Positions 49,818 through 62,370 of a stretch of 64,000 nt of DNA are shown piece after piece. The first letter of the stretch is position 1, and each line of letters opens with the position of its first letter. Source of the DNA: Vombatus ursinus (lineage: Eukaryota; Chordata; Mammalia; Diprotodontia; Vombatidae); NCBI RefSeq assembly GCF_900497805.2, contig NW_020954610.1, positions 28,817,236-28,881,235 on the forward strand, given 5' to 3'. The translations under genes and the position numbers were made by a program. Under the pieces are notes generated by a model. The model did no database searches. It saw only the letters and a list, made by a program, of their open reading frames with translations, and was not told the origin of the DNA.

Positions 49818-49965
49818 TCCACCCCACTCACATTTTCCAGATGAAGAAACTGAAGCCTAGGGAGCATAAATGATGGCCCAAGTTGACCCAAGTAGTAAGT
49901 GGAAGGGTGAGTATATTGTCCCAGGTTCTCTGTCCCCTGTACCATGATGCTGTTTCTGTGCTGTA
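49818..49965 (-). mobile_element. MIR relic, antisense
   Basis: Reads cacattttccagatgaagaa, actgaagcctagggagc and agtagtaagtgg, the complement of the MIR core and tRNA-related half. Confidence 0.75.
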
Positions 49966-50099
49966 TGTTTATTCCTATATATGTATGTGTGTTTCTATAT
50001 GTACTCAAATGTGTGTATGTATTCTACAGGTTGGTAGTATAAGCCCCTGTGCCTTACCTGAGTTTTATGTATCTCTTGGGGCAATTCACATATTAATAA

Positions 50100-51000
50100 G
50101 GCTTTGCTTATAACTGCTTAGACATCACTATCCTCTTCTGATTTTGTGTCCTATCTTCTCCATTAACATAGTTGATTTTTATGATAAGATTCTTTTTTTT
50201 GTTGTTATGGTTTGCTCATTTTTTTAACCTATTTCTTTATTAACCTATTTGCTCATTTTTTAACCTATATCTTGTAGTTGAACTTTAAAATTTGGCTCTG
50301 TTCCTAGAATGTGTGTGTGTGTGTGTGTGTGGGTTGAGGGTTGAAGTACACTGTTCTAAGATTTATTATTTTTTAAATTGCTGTTCTCAGATCTAGTTCT
50401 CAAACTTTTGATGTTTTCAGTGCTTCCAATGTGGTGTAATTTGGGGAGTGGTGTGGCCATTGCTGTCCTAGTCTGTGTTCTGGTCCCTATCCAGAAAGTC
50501 CCCCGATCCCTTCTGATTGCCTGGGTCTAGAAACAGTACTGCTCCTCAGGAACTCTGCTCCCTTTTAAATGAAAGTCCTTTTCTCTGACCTTAATCTATA
50601 CCCCAGAAGTGGGTATAGGCAACTTAGTTCCCAAACAGCATTTATTCATGTGTCCAGTGCTAGCACAGTGGACCTTTATAACCTCATTCTAACTAGTTTC
50701 CAGGTCCTTTTACAGTCTAAGAGCTCCTGAAGTTGCCATTGTTTCTATTGCTTCCACCTAGTCCCTCCACTGGTATTGTTTCTATGTGGTCTCTGGGTCA
50801 GTCTTCATCTCCGTGTCACAGATTTCTCCTTCTGACATCCTAAGTTATCTTTGACTAGAAGAACATTTCACCTTGACCTTTTGTTTATTCTGTCATTTGA
50901 GAATTTGATTTGTGGCATTATTTTAAAATATTTTGGATGGGAATATCGGGGGAGCTTGGCTGAGTGTTTCCTCTACTCCGTTACCTTGGCTCTATGAGAA
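50100..51000 (-). mobile_element. L1-13: antisense L1 5' UTR and ORF1 start
   Basis: The right end, on the minus strand, is gccaaggtaacggagtagag, the counterpart of the L1 start gccaaGATGGCGGAgtagag. The rest (50290-50990) is a C/T-rich L1 5' UTR, and 50170-50280 may be the ORF1 start. This is a fourth 5' UTR type in the window. A short (TG)n lies at 50311-50331. Confidence 0.68.
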
Positions 51001-52814
51001 ATACTGTGTTTCCATATTGCAACAAAAACTTAACCTAGTAATTGGTAAATGAAACTTAATAACAGTCATTTCATTCATTCATTTATTTATTCATCAAAAC
51101 TAATTTTAAATATTGCAGATTTGGAAAATTATCAATGTTGGACTGATTATGGGAAGAAAAACAAATATAATCAAAACCAGTGGATCTATGAATTGATTTA
51201 AAAAGTGCTATATAATGGTGAGTTATTGTCATTATTGAAAAATTTGGATAGATATGATAGACGTGACTCCAGTTTTCATACTTTGTAACTCAGTGTTCTT
51301 ACTTTACCTTTAAAATTTCAAAAGCATAAAGAAAGTTCATATAGAGGCCCACAATACCCTGGTTTGCTGAAATCTGTACCTGAGAAGGCAAATCCTGTCA
51401 GGATCTTCCAAAAAGAAAAGCCTTTGAGGCAAGAGTTTGATTATTGACTTGATGACTTTTGTCTAAGATTCTGCACAGTTAATGTGTAAGAATGTTTTCA
51501 CCTGAGAATCTGTAAGGAAATGATACTTTTTGTATACTTAAAAAAATAAACCACTTATCTAGATTTAGATAATTTAAAGTCTGTATTGAAGATCGGTTCC
51601 CTATACAAATGAAGATAAAATTATTTTAATAATTTATATTGAGGAAACTATGGGTACTACATACTTTGACATAGTATTTAAGACATGCAGTAAATAATGA
51701 GTTAATACAGATATATAACATCTATAAGTACTTAAAATTAAATGTATTTATTGATTATTTCTTTCTGGATGTCAAATATGTTGAAGAATGATCTTTGAAT
51801 GATTTCTAAATAATGAAAATTATGTTTTTTTAATTGTGCAGTCAATGGCACAATTATCATGAAATGTAATCTATTGAAATTTTGCTTGACAAAGAAATAA
51901 AGAACTGACATAGTATTAGTGACTCTTTGATATAACTATTTTCTAACATAATTTCATTTTATTGGTAGTTATTTTTATAAGGAGTTGTTTGTACATAAGA
52001 ATATTTTTGGTGAAGTGATCAAATGTACTTATATTTATTGGTATTTCTAAGATTAAGTTGTGTTTGCTTCTTTAATACAACTTTAACAATTTTCCAGTGT
52101 CACTATATGACAACACAGGATGTGATGAACTCAAACTGCCTAGCGTAAAGATGTCAATGTAGAAGCAGATAGTGGATGTGAGCAGGCTGCAACAGAAGGT
52201 TGACATCGAATTCTGAAGATCAGCAAGAAAGATGTTTTTAAGCAATTATATTACAAGAAGAGCATATAGCCCACAATTCTCCACTGGTACCCTTACAATA
52301 CAGGCAAAAATTGTGTTTAGGCTTCCACCATGTTTAACATTAAGCAGACTTTAAGGTCACAATGGATATGTTGCAAGTATGGGCAGGCATGAAGAGGTTG
52401 TGAGTTTTAGCATTGAAGAAAAGGCAAATTGAGATAGTCTATTGCCATACAAGTGCTTGCTTGATTCCGTATATCCTCTTATCTCTTTTCAACTATTCCT
52501 CTACCATAACTATGATGGAAACTAAAGAAGACTTTATCTCTCTCTCTCATCTTACTCTGCATGCAGCTGCCAAATCTTTTCATTTTTCCAATTTTCCATC
52601 ATCTTATACAATATCCTCATATCCTTAGTAGAGCAGGAAATCAAGGAAATTTTCCTCAAGGAACAGTAGCTCTTCTGGAGGGCAAAGGAGGAAGAAATAG
52701 GGAAATAAAAATAAAAACATGAGAGGGGAGGATGAGAGTTGAGAAGTAGGGAGAAAGTCATAGAAAAGAAAGAAGGGAGAGGGGGATATAGAGAGGAAAA
52801 AATGAGTGATAACA
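51001..52814. other. mostly unrecognised sequence
   Basis: 51115-51235 may be an old sense L1 piece (atcaatgttggactgattat) but is weak. 52090-52370 has more balanced composition than its surroundings and might be a decayed coding relic, unidentified. 52690-52800 is purine-rich. Nothing else is supported. Confidence 0.3.
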
Positions 52815-53578
52815 AAAACAAATTAAGAGAACAAGGAATAGTTTACCTGTCAGATCTATGGAAAAGGGAATAATATATTACCAAACAAGAAACAGAGCAC
52901 ATTATGAAATGCAAAATGGATAATTTTGATTACATTAAACTAAAAAAAAAAGTTTTGCACAAACAAAGCAAATGCAACTAAGATTAGAGAGGAAGAAGAA
53001 AACTGAAAAACAATTTTTACAGTCAAGGTCTTTGATAAAGGCCTATTTCTAAATGTATATAGAGAACTGAGTCAAATTTATAAGAATACAAGTCATTCCC
53101 CAATTGATAAATGGTCAAAGGATATGAAAAGTCAGTTTTCAGATGAAGAAATTAAAGCTATCTTTAGTCATTAAAAAAATTCTGTAAATCACTATTGATT
53201 AGAGAAATGCAAATTAAAATAACTCTGATGTACCACATCACACCTATCAGACTAGCTAATATGACAGACTTTGATAGACTTAGCTCTTCTCAGCAATGCA
53301 ATGATCTAAAACAGTTCCAAGGAACTCATGATGGAAAACACTGTCCACATTCAGAGAAAGAGCTATGGAGTCTGAATGCAGATCAAAGCATACTATTTTC
53401 TCTCTTTTTCTTTCTCTTGTTTTTTTTCTTTTTGTTCTGATTCTACTTTCACATGACTAATGGGGAAATATGTTTAATATTATTGTACATGTATAGCCTA
53501 TATCAGGTTGTTTTGTGTCTTAGGGAGGAGAGAAGAGAGAGAGAGAGAGGGAGAGACAGACAGACAGACAGAGAGAGG

Positions 53579-53610
<32 letters not shown>

Positions 53611-53690
53611 AATTTGGAACTCAAAATCTTGTAAAAGTGAATGTTGAAAACTATCTTTACATGGAACTAAAAAAAATACCATTAAGTGGA
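52815..53690 (+). mobile_element. L1-14: L1 3' piece with internal deletion
   Basis: ORF2 late region (gattacattaaactaaaaaa, ttttgcacaaacaaagc, then tgataaaggcctatttcta) to about 53270, where gctaatatgac passes directly to agactttgatagac near the ORF2 end, losing about 300-400 bp. The 3' UTR follows with a GA-rich array (53527-53610), ending in ataaag at about 53700. Confidence 0.82.
53527..53610. repeat. (GA)n/(GACA)n microsatellite
   Basis: GAGAGA and GACAGACA units inside the purine-rich part of the L1-14 3' UTR, just before the conserved aatttggaactcaaaatctt block. Confidence 0.93.
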
Positions 53691-53700
53691 AAAATAAAGA

Positions 53701-54839
53701 AACATCTAATCAAAAAGCTCTCCTGAATTCAGTAAGCTCTTCTGATATAATAAGGCTTAACTGAATGGAAAAGACAACAGGTCTGTTGCCTTTCAGTAAA
53801 AATAGTAGTCAGCTGTAGCCCTTGTGAAATTTTGCAAGAGATGTAACCATCTCCAGTACCTATGAATTTACAACAGATGGGATAGGCTAAATGGAGCAAT
53901 ATTAGAGGAGTGTTAATTTCTTCAGGGATTCCTTTATTCATCAATTCAATATACCACAAGGAAAAATAAAACATGAAGCAGAAGAAAATGAAGAACAATA
54001 TTTTATAAAGAATATAGAAGGAAAGCATATTATTGAAGCAGACTTCATTATTAATTTGTGGGTAATATGGACAATTGTAAGGCATTTTTTTATTAGCACT
54101 ACCTCTTATAGATTTTTTGACACATCTTTTATCTATACTGTTTATATCTTTATATTCCTAATAATTATGGGAATCTTGCAAAAATGGATTTGCTTATGAG
54201 GTAATTTTTTCCAATATATATACATACACATAGAAGTGTACACATATATACATATATGTATATTTATGTGTCTAGAGATATAGATGTTGTAGATATAGAT
54301 GATATAGATATAGATATCTTCCCCGCTGGGAAGGATGGAATATCATTTCAAGTTACTTTATTATATTATGAGGAACTTATTCCTTTTATATTTCATTAGC
54401 GATTCACATCATGCTACCTTTCAAATAAAATGTGGTTATTTTCAGAAAATAGGCTTTTTTTCTCAATTGAAAAATAATTTAATCTATTATTTGAATTTCT
54501 TAGAAAAATTAATTATTTTTCCATAGCAATTTGGCTTCTTTTTTAAAGAAGTGGTTTGTAATAGGGAAGCTTTCATTCCCTTGTCTGTATTATGCTTTAT
54601 GCCTCTCCCATCAATTAAAGTTCTTAACTTCCATGTCCATGATCACTAATATCATACCTAAACTTGAAACCCCAGCAGATTTCCTTTCCAGATCTTTCCT
54701 TGTGCCTTTTCTCCTAACTACATTTACTTGTCCTGTGTCCTAGTCTCTAAACTGATTTCCTAGTTGGTTTAGTATGCTGATTTGTTAAAAACAATTCAGT
54801 TTTGCTAACATATGTACAGGGTAGATTGATTGAAATGAC
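53701..54839. other. no recognised feature apart from a TATA/GATATA repeat
   Basis: AT-rich. 54215-54318 is a TATATACA/TAGATA repeat. No gene or named element is visible in the rest. Confidence 0.4.
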
Positions 54840-55560
54840 TGAGGAAAAAAAAAGATTCAAGCTTCCAAGCACTTCAATTTATTAAGCAATTAATGACAAT
54901 TTCATAACAAATCAGGAGTAGGCCTCCTCAGCTTGGTATTGGCCCTTGGATACAGAAGATACTGATGTTTATTTATTGAAAGAGAATAATTAACAGAATA
55001 GAAACCTGAATACAAGATTAGATAATCTGATTTCTAATTGAAGGAAAGGTTAAGGGCTTTCCAAATGGGAGGGAGATGGTAGTTCCCTGAAGTCAGGAAA
55101 AGATGTGTCCCAGTACCCCTCACCCCAAGTGCCTCTACTAAAAAGAACAAGAAAACAGTAATTGATTGACCAGTACTAAGTTAGTTTTCAGATAAGACAT
55201 GTGGATTGCTTGAGATGTATAATTTTGAGAAAACTCCCTCTTTAAATATTTGAATTTGACTGGGTTTCTAGCCAGAATAAACTAGGTTCTTAGTTAAAGG
55301 TCTCAAAGCAACAGGCAAAGGTAGTCCAGCTTCCCAGCTACACAGGGCTAGGTTCAAACAATGCAATGAAGTTTTCTCACAATTCTCATAATTGAATGAA
55401 GTTTTCTCACAAAACAGAAACTGGACTAGACCCATAATTGAATAAAAGGTAAACTGAGCTAGATCCAGTGTTGAGGCACAAGATGGGGTCAATGTGGTTC
55501 ACTCAGTTCTCACAATTTTGACTCCTCTCAGAATTCTGTAGATGTCTTCAATAACTTTAT
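54840..55560 (-). mobile_element. possible LTR fossil (weak)
   Basis: Composition differs from its surroundings, and the minus strand has a poly-A-like cttaataaattgaag near 54888 and no coding character. No clear TG/CA ends or target duplication were found. An unannotated unique region is equally possible. Confidence 0.2.
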
Positions 55561-55864
55561 CTAAGGAATACACAGTGATGGCCACCATTGCAGGAAAAAA
55601 AATTAAGAAAAACCCCTGCATAATTATACATAGATGTAAGCATATACCACCTTACTGCTAATTAGTTCCCACAAATTGTGAGGGTTGGTGAAATAAGATG
55701 ACAAAAAAGATACACATGTGGTCAATTAAATAACATTACAGAGATGATTTATGACTGGAGAGTAGAATATGGTTATTATGTTTTAAAGACATTATTGTAA
55801 TATTGTATTAACCAGGGCAATGTTATGAGGTGTATGTGTTAATTATATTATAGGGCCATATATT

Positions 55865-56075
55865 TAGATTTGTAATGGATATTGAAGATCATCAGGTCTA
55901 ATCCTCTCTCCATTTTATGGCTGAGGAATATGAGGTAGAGATTGAAATTTGCCGAGGATCATACAACTATAAATATCTGAGAGAGAGTTTGAACCTAGTT
56001 CTGACTTCAAGCCCAGTTTATATGCAATATACTGTTGTGTTTCTCCAGTTCTGCAGGTCACTGAAACAAAGAATC
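55865..56075 (-). mobile_element. MIR/THER-type relic, antisense
   Basis: atcatcaggtctaatcctct, ccattttatggctgaggaat and gaacctagttctgacttcaa form the complement of a CORE-SINE, in the usual order. Confidence 0.75.
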
Positions 56076-56099
56076 ATAAAATGTTAAAATTGTGAGAGG

Positions 56100-56270
56100 T
56101 GATATTAGGTATCATATAGTAGAAAGAGTTTTGAACTTGCCTTCAGGAGACTTGTGCTTAAATCCTGACACTGACACTATTGAAAATGCTTCTAACTAAA
56201 ATGGAAATAAAGTTTACACAACCTACCTCCTAGAGCAGTTGTGATGAAATATAGAATAATTTTAAGGCAG
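56100..56270 (+). mobile_element. MIR relic
   Basis: tatagtagaaagagttttga, gtgcttaaatcctgacactg, aaaatggaaataaagt and cacctcctagagcagttgtg-type sequence follow MIR order; the last block reads cctacctcctagagcagttg. Confidence 0.72.
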
Positions 56271-56412
56271 AGTTTTTTAACCTTCTTTGAGTGTCATGGG
56301 CCTCCTTGGCAGTCTGGATATATAAACCCTTTCTCAAAACACAGTTTTCAAATGAATAAAATTATATCTACCTATCTATCTTAAAGGCAACTCATCATAC
56401 TGAAAAGTTACT
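56271..56412 (+). mobile_element. ancient mammalian interspersed repeat, family not named
   Basis: gagtgtcatgggcctccttg, gcagtctggatatataaacc and ctttctcaaaacacagtttt resemble an old repeat widely seen in mammals ('gtcatggacccctttggcagtctgg'). Its family is not certain to me. Confidence 0.45.
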
Positions 56413-56550
56413 ATATATATACATGCCCATATGAGTGTGTTTTTTACATATTCACATAGATATGCATAGGGATATACATATACATATACATAATCAGATT
56501 CCAGTTTAACAACCATCTGGTGATTTAAAGTGTTATGTTAATGTGAGTGA

Positions 56551-56602
56551 TCATGATGATGGTGATGGTGATGATGATGACGATGATGATGATGATGATG
56601 AT
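56551..56602 (+). repeat. (GAT)n/(GGT GAT)n microsatellite
   Basis: About 17 trinucleotide units, mainly GAT with GGT and GAC variants. Confidence 0.93.
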
Positions 56603-56614
56603 ATGGTCTAATTT

Positions 56615-56765
56615 GTCTTATCATACTTGGGGTATAGATCTTATTCTGCTATTTTAGGAATGAGGATATTTTGGCTTTACAAAGGTTAAGTCACTTTTCT
56701 AAAAGTTCATAAGCAGGTGATAGAGCAGAGAATCTGATCCTCTCGCTCTTAGTCTTGCTGTTTCT
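56615..56765 (-). mobile_element. MIR relic, antisense
   Basis: aggttaagtcacttttctaa, gatagagcagagaatctgat and tcttagtcttgctgtttctc follow the MIR complement. Confidence 0.6.
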
Positions 56766-58005
56766 CAATAGAAAAGATATTGCTGGAACAGAACCTCCAA
56801 TCAGATACACTAAATCTAATTCTACAGGATAATAAGAAAGTAATTTTTGGCAGAGTTTAGAATAGTACTAGTATTAGAATAGTATTCCACCAGTTTATAC
56901 CACTTTTTCTGGACTAGTGAGGCTTTTTTATTTATATTAATGATTATAATTTGTGCCATGCCTCATGTTCAGCACAAGTTCTAGTTCTAGGAAGAAAGCC
57001 AATATAAAAGAAGAAGGAACTTATGTGAGCCAAATATTATAAATACTGGTCAAACTGATCTGTATTTTATTTTCCTGACTTTGTCAATAAACATACACTG
57101 TATATATACCATACACATATGTATACATATATAGATACTCAGCCACATACATTTATACAACACATCAAACATTATTTTCTTACATATTCTGTATGTGTAT
57201 ATATGTATATATTTACACACATATAGAATATAGATATGTAAAGGCAAAGATAAAGAGAGAGTCTACACTATGTCCAAAGCACTCTGGGAGATATGAAGAT
57301 ATATGCTACATAATCCCCTTCTCATGAAATTTAGCCTTGAGCAATGTAATATACACAAATTGAAGTATCTTGACCAAAAGGAAAAAAAAAATATTCCCCA
57401 GGGGTTTATAAACAATGGTTCATGAGTAATGAGAAAACAGAAAGTCTAAACTGATTTTATTCCAGATAGCAATATTAGAAGTTCTCATACCACAAATCAC
57501 AATCTCGTGAAAATAGACTAATAGAAATTTCAAAATTTAGAATGTTGGATTGGTCAGAAGTAGATGCTTTTGGGGTGGGCAGACCACTCAGCCTCTTAGA
57601 AATAAAAAGGGAACATCTTAGCAGCATTTATGCTCTACTAAATTCAATGCCATGTAATACTTTGAAATAGTCATCTCAGACACAGAAAAGCTCCAGTCAC
57701 AATTCTGGTCAGTTTTCTTTTTTTTTTTTTTTTCAAATTTTCAAAATGATTTTTTCACTAGACCTGGCAGTCTTTAATCATGTTCATCTGATGTGCAATC
57801 ATTCTGCACCAGAACAAAGAAGACAGAGCTCAAGGGCAAAAATATCCAAAGGCACTGTAACTTGTCAAATGTATGATCCTCCACCTCTAAAAAAATAATC
57901 TTCCATATGTTATGCATTATTTGCTTAATATTTCCTTCAGGATATCTCCAGGACTTTTAAAACCTACTAGTATTAGACACCACTATTTATGCTGTTTCTA
58001 TTAGA
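56766..58005. other. no gene seen; AT microsatellite at 57100-57240
   Basis: 57100-57240 holds TATATAC/ACATA repeats. A 20-base T run lies at about 57718-57735. The rest is unrecognised. Confidence 0.4.
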
Positions 58006-58470
58006 GGTAGGAAAAGACAGGCAAAATAAACCCCATTTTATAGATGAGAAAAAAAAGCAATGAATTTCAGAGATGATGTGACTTACCAAATGATGCATTT
58101 TATTTAATTTAAAGAAAATAGATGCTTTGTTCTTTCTTAACTCTTACTGGAAAAAAAATATTTGCAGATTTCTTAAGTCATAGAATCATATCTGTGGAAG
58201 AAGATATTGACCAACTATTCCAACTAATGCTTATCTCTAAAAGGAATTCCCACTATAACAGATTTCAAGTCACCTCCCTTCATGCAAACCTCATGTTCCT
58301 TTTTGTATTTTAGTTACATGGGCATGTATCAAATAGCTTTTCTAGTTTTTCCACTCTATAGGAGCAGGGACAATGTCTTTCTTATCTTTGTTGTTTCTTA
58401 CTTTGTATTGTCATTTATATGCTTTTGGTACTTTGTTAATGGTTATTGAGTTGAAATGAATTGAAACTAC
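58006..58470. mobile_element. two SINE-class relics
   Basis: 58010-58095 (minus) contains ccattttatagatgagaaaa and gatgtgacttaccaaatg, a MIR core complement. 58345-58465 (plus) resembles an L2/CORE-SINE 3' end (ggagcagggacaatgtctt, then ttggtactttgttaatg). Confidence 0.5.
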
Positions 58471-60124
58471 AGTTTTGCCATGTTTTATATAGTACCTCTC
58501 AATGGTGACATAGAAGTTTTACTGAACAAAAAGAAAAGTGTTTATATTTATTATCACCTTATTTCTAGCCCTAAGTAGAGCATTACAAAGCATACTATAC
58601 TATTTTGGTAACAAAAATAAATGTTCTCTCTAACATTGAAGATATAATCTAAACTCCTACAGAAAAAAAAAAAGGAAAAAAGTTGTGTATGGTAAGACTG
58701 AATAAACCAAGGAACCCAGTCCTCCCCTGAAAATTTCTGGAGACTTAAAGGACAAAGTGACTCATTGTTTGGGCCTTTAGGGATGACAAACTTCCTGAAT
58801 TCTCCAGGCAATGTGGTGGTCTAAAGACTGAAAGGACTTGTTGGTCTTACAATGACTGGTTTGACTCTGAGACTTCCCTTGACTCACAGAAAGGGGACAG
58901 ATGCTTTATCTGATAAAATAAGAAGATTTTAATAATTTTTGATCACAGCCTTCTAGGTCAAAAGAGGTGATGATATTAAGGGATTGAAAGACAGCCATTT
59001 TTTTCCCTGACATAATAGAGTCAGTCTTGGGCAGTAGCTTCCCACATGAAGTCAAGAATCAAGTGGCTGGTATTATAATGAGGTCCCTTTGACTCTTTCT
59101 TAATAACTTTATTTTACCATATGATGTTGTGAACTTGAAAGGTTTGGAATAGGAGTACAATGACAGTAAAGGAAGAGTTAGTAGTGATAAGACACTGGCA
59201 AGCAGAAAGAAAATCCAGATTGATGTTTGATTGTATCCTGTTCAGTGAGAGTAAAATGCAACTGGCTAATTAGTAATCTTGCAAAAACTGTTTATGTCCC
59301 AATAAGGGCTGAATATTAATCTTCCAATAGAATGTTCTATGAATGATAAGTTTTAAATAATTCTATAATACATCCTATAATTCATTAATGCTTAGCCATT
59401 CCTTTTCTTCATGGGAATTAACTATTTGCCACACCCCTGATTGTATACTTATGTTACCTTTTCATTAATTCCTTTTTTGGGAGGAATACATTGAATAAGC
59501 CCAAAACAGAAATGTTCCAAGAGTAACAAGGACAAGGTGAAAAGCTAATGAATGTATGGATTGAGGAGCCTCCTTCACCTTTTGAGAAGTCAAGTAAGTT
59601 GGAGCAATATACTTTGGAGCAAACCACTATGGCAATTAAAAAGATTAGCAGAGGCTTCCTGATCTGTGGCAAACAAAACACTGTTCTAGACTTAGAAAAC
59701 AGAATTTTCGTTGTCTCTTTCATAAACCCAAACTACTCAGCTGTTGAAAATATAGAATATATTACCTGCTACCAAACAGCTCCTCAAATCTTAAATATAA
59801 ATTGTGAACCATGAGAATGCAGTGTGTGGCGCAATCCAGTTTCTATAATTGACATTTCAAGTTCTTGTCCTCTTTTGCGTCATTCTTTCCAATGAAAAGT
59901 CAAATTCAAATGACATAAGCTACTGAGTATCTATTACATAGTAATGACTTTCAGTCAGTAGCAAGTTAGAAAAAGATTTAATATCCCCCAAGAAATAATA
60001 ACCTGTAGTACCAATAACCAATAAAGAATGAGTTTCTATTCCTCTATCTTTTGTTTTCTTGGTTTTATATTTCTACGCTTGATTTTTACAGAGGCTACTG
60101 CAATATGTGCAACTATTATAAATC
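58471..60124. other. no recognised feature
   Basis: Unique-looking. An 88-codon plus frame at 59548-59814 has no recognisable motif and is not claimed as a gene. Confidence 0.4.
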
Positions 60125-60246
60125 AAACCAACACACAGACATATACATACATACATACGCACATGTGTGTATGTGTGTACATGTGTGTACATGTGTACAT
60201 CTATGTATAAATGCATATGTGTGTGTGTATATATGTATATATATTC
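60125..60246. repeat. ACATA/TGTG microsatellite
   Basis: Mixed CATACATAC, GTGTATGTG and TATATG units over about 120 bp. Confidence 0.94.
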
Positions 60247-61255
60247 AATAATGCAGGGGACTGCTCTTAACCCAGTTATTTACTATAGTGTAGCACTAAA
60301 AAATTGAAAGTATTCAGTGTTATAATAACCAATTCAAAACATGAATTTGAAAAATATTTATATCAAACCATATTTATAACAAGTTTAAGTCTTAAAGTTC
60401 TACACTATCCATAAATACGGTAATCTTAACATTTGTCACCTAAATTACCTCCCAGAAGCTATACTCTCAGCAGGCTCACCACTTCTGACATTTTCTTTTG
60501 TTTTACAGAGATAAGTAGCATCCTGGAAATGCTATTCCCACTCTCTATGCCATTAGCATTTATAATATTAATTGCCAAAAATTAACAGCTGCAAAAAGTT
60601 TTATCTAACAAAGCTTCTCTGTGGCTTCTTCAAGACCATTTAGTACCATTTATGTCCCAAGCAAATACTTAAAATTGTAAACAGGAAGAAACTCGTGGCA
60701 TAATTAATATTTAAAAAGTCATACTCAGCAAAGCAGTTTTTGAATATCCATTCTTACCCCACCTACCCACTAAACCACATGTTCTTTCTTGAGAAATGTC
60801 CTGGGTTTTAACTGAGTAAGTTATAATTGATCTGAGGTGAGTGTTTTACTATAAAGTACTAACAATTACCCAGCTACAAGGTATAAGAACAAAGGTTGAG
60901 AATGAGATTTATTTAACTTCTACATCATTCTTTGAATTCTTTTATGGGAGTAATTTATTCAACACATGGAAACAAATCATTTGAATCAAGATATGAATCA
61001 GGACAGAGCAACTGGTTAGATGTAGTCACTAAAGTGATATTCCCCCTACTGGTTATAAATTGACTGTCAATAAAATGCTACATTTTGCATCCTTCTCAAA
61101 CCTGTAATGAATTCAAACTGCTTCCATCAGCCAAGAGATATTCTTTATTCAGATTTATAACTTATTTGTTACAGTTACATCGATTGCTGTCACTCAAGAA
61201 ATTTCAGTGAAGTCAAGGAGTCTTTCTTTTTTTGGCACAAATAGTGACTGGCAAA
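60247..61255. other. no recognised feature
   Basis: Unique-looking, moderately AT-rich; no gene seen. Confidence 0.4.
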
Positions 61256-61385
61256 GGTTCAATTCAATTCATCAAACATTTATTAAGTGCCTACTAAGTG
61301 TCAAGAAATATACTAAGCACTGGGAGGACAAAGACAAGATGAAACATACCTTTGAACTCAAAGAGCTAACTATTCTATTAGGTAG
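61256..61385 (+). mobile_element. L2/MIR-class relic
   Basis: attcatcaaacatttattaa, gtgcctactaagtgtcaag, actaagcactgggaggac and gaactcaaagagctaactat match a very common mammalian L2/CORE-SINE-class block. Confidence 0.72.
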
Positions 61386-61424
61386 AAAAAATGTGTAGAC
61401 AGGTATGTGAATTTAAATATATAA

Positions 61425-61530
61425 TCTATGTGTATACATGTATCCACACACATATGTATACACACATGTATATTCATACACATGTACATACATGCATACA
61501 TACAGACCTATATACACACATGCACATGCT
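61425..61530. repeat. CATACA/TGTATA microsatellite
   Basis: Imperfect ACATACA, CACACATG and TATACA units. Confidence 0.88.
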
Positions 61531-61864
61531 AGATCATGTCAAATCCTGGATACCAATGCATATATTGGTTTCTCTCTCAGGGATATTATTCATCCCCACC
61601 TAAACTTGGAGTCTTTATCCTAAGAAATTTCTCCCAATATCACAAGAATATCATATTTATAAGTTCCTCAAATATGAGGAAGAAGGTCATGAGCTCTTGG
61701 TATTTGTATTTGGTAAAATATCCTTTTATTTCATCACAAAGATGCATATCACAAAGGATTCACAGAATTCCATAAATAGATACAGAAATGTTTAAAACAT
61801 TCATGGTATAACATGGCAGAGACTCTCTCTTTAACCCTATAAAGATCTTCTCAGGAGTTATACT
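61531..61864. other. no recognised feature
   Basis: Unique-looking; short overlapping plus frames are not supported as genes. Confidence 0.35.
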
Positions 61865-62129
61865 CTCTTTTTAAAGTTTTCAAATTTATTTTAAACATGT
61901 TAAAAATAAGAAAAATAAAAGAAACATTGCTATGTACACAGCAGAATATAAAAGAAGATTCAAAATTAAGCAATAATTTCCATTTCAAGAAAGCCTATAT
62001 GATAAATTCTACAAATTATTTTCAAAGCTGTCCAGTCTTTCTATTCTTCTTTATAGGTTTTCTTTTGTTCTCTACTTTTCACTTTTTACTTCATTTTCCT
62101 CTTTTCCCCCAAAGCAGGGTACAATTAAG

Positions 62130-62370
62130 CATGAATATGTGTATGTGTGTTTGTATATATGTAAAATGCACATATGCATATATTCCTGCATATATACACA
62201 TGTATGCATATATGTGTACACAAGCATGCAAAGATATCCATAAACATGTACAATGTTTATTTATATATATGTATGTATAAATGTTTATATATATAATAGA
62301 TATACACATACATATATACCTATATGCATACGTGTGTGTGTATGTGTGTGTGTGTGTATATGTATACTCA
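62130..62370. repeat. TATG/ACATA microsatellite in L1-15 3' UTR
   Basis: About 240 bp of TATG, CATA, ATATAC and TG units. Confidence 0.94.

Noticed and set aside
49441-49873. CRISPR-like or tandem regulatory array
   Set aside because: Short-unit AT/CA microsatellite with no conserved repeat-spacer structure; eukaryotic context.
53453-53726. Arg/Glu-rich frames
   Set aside because: Translation of a GA/GACA microsatellite in an L1 3' UTR.
59548-59814. 88-codon plus frame as a small gene
   Set aside because: No motif, signal, splice context or similarity that I recognise; length is within chance for AT-rich DNA of this size.
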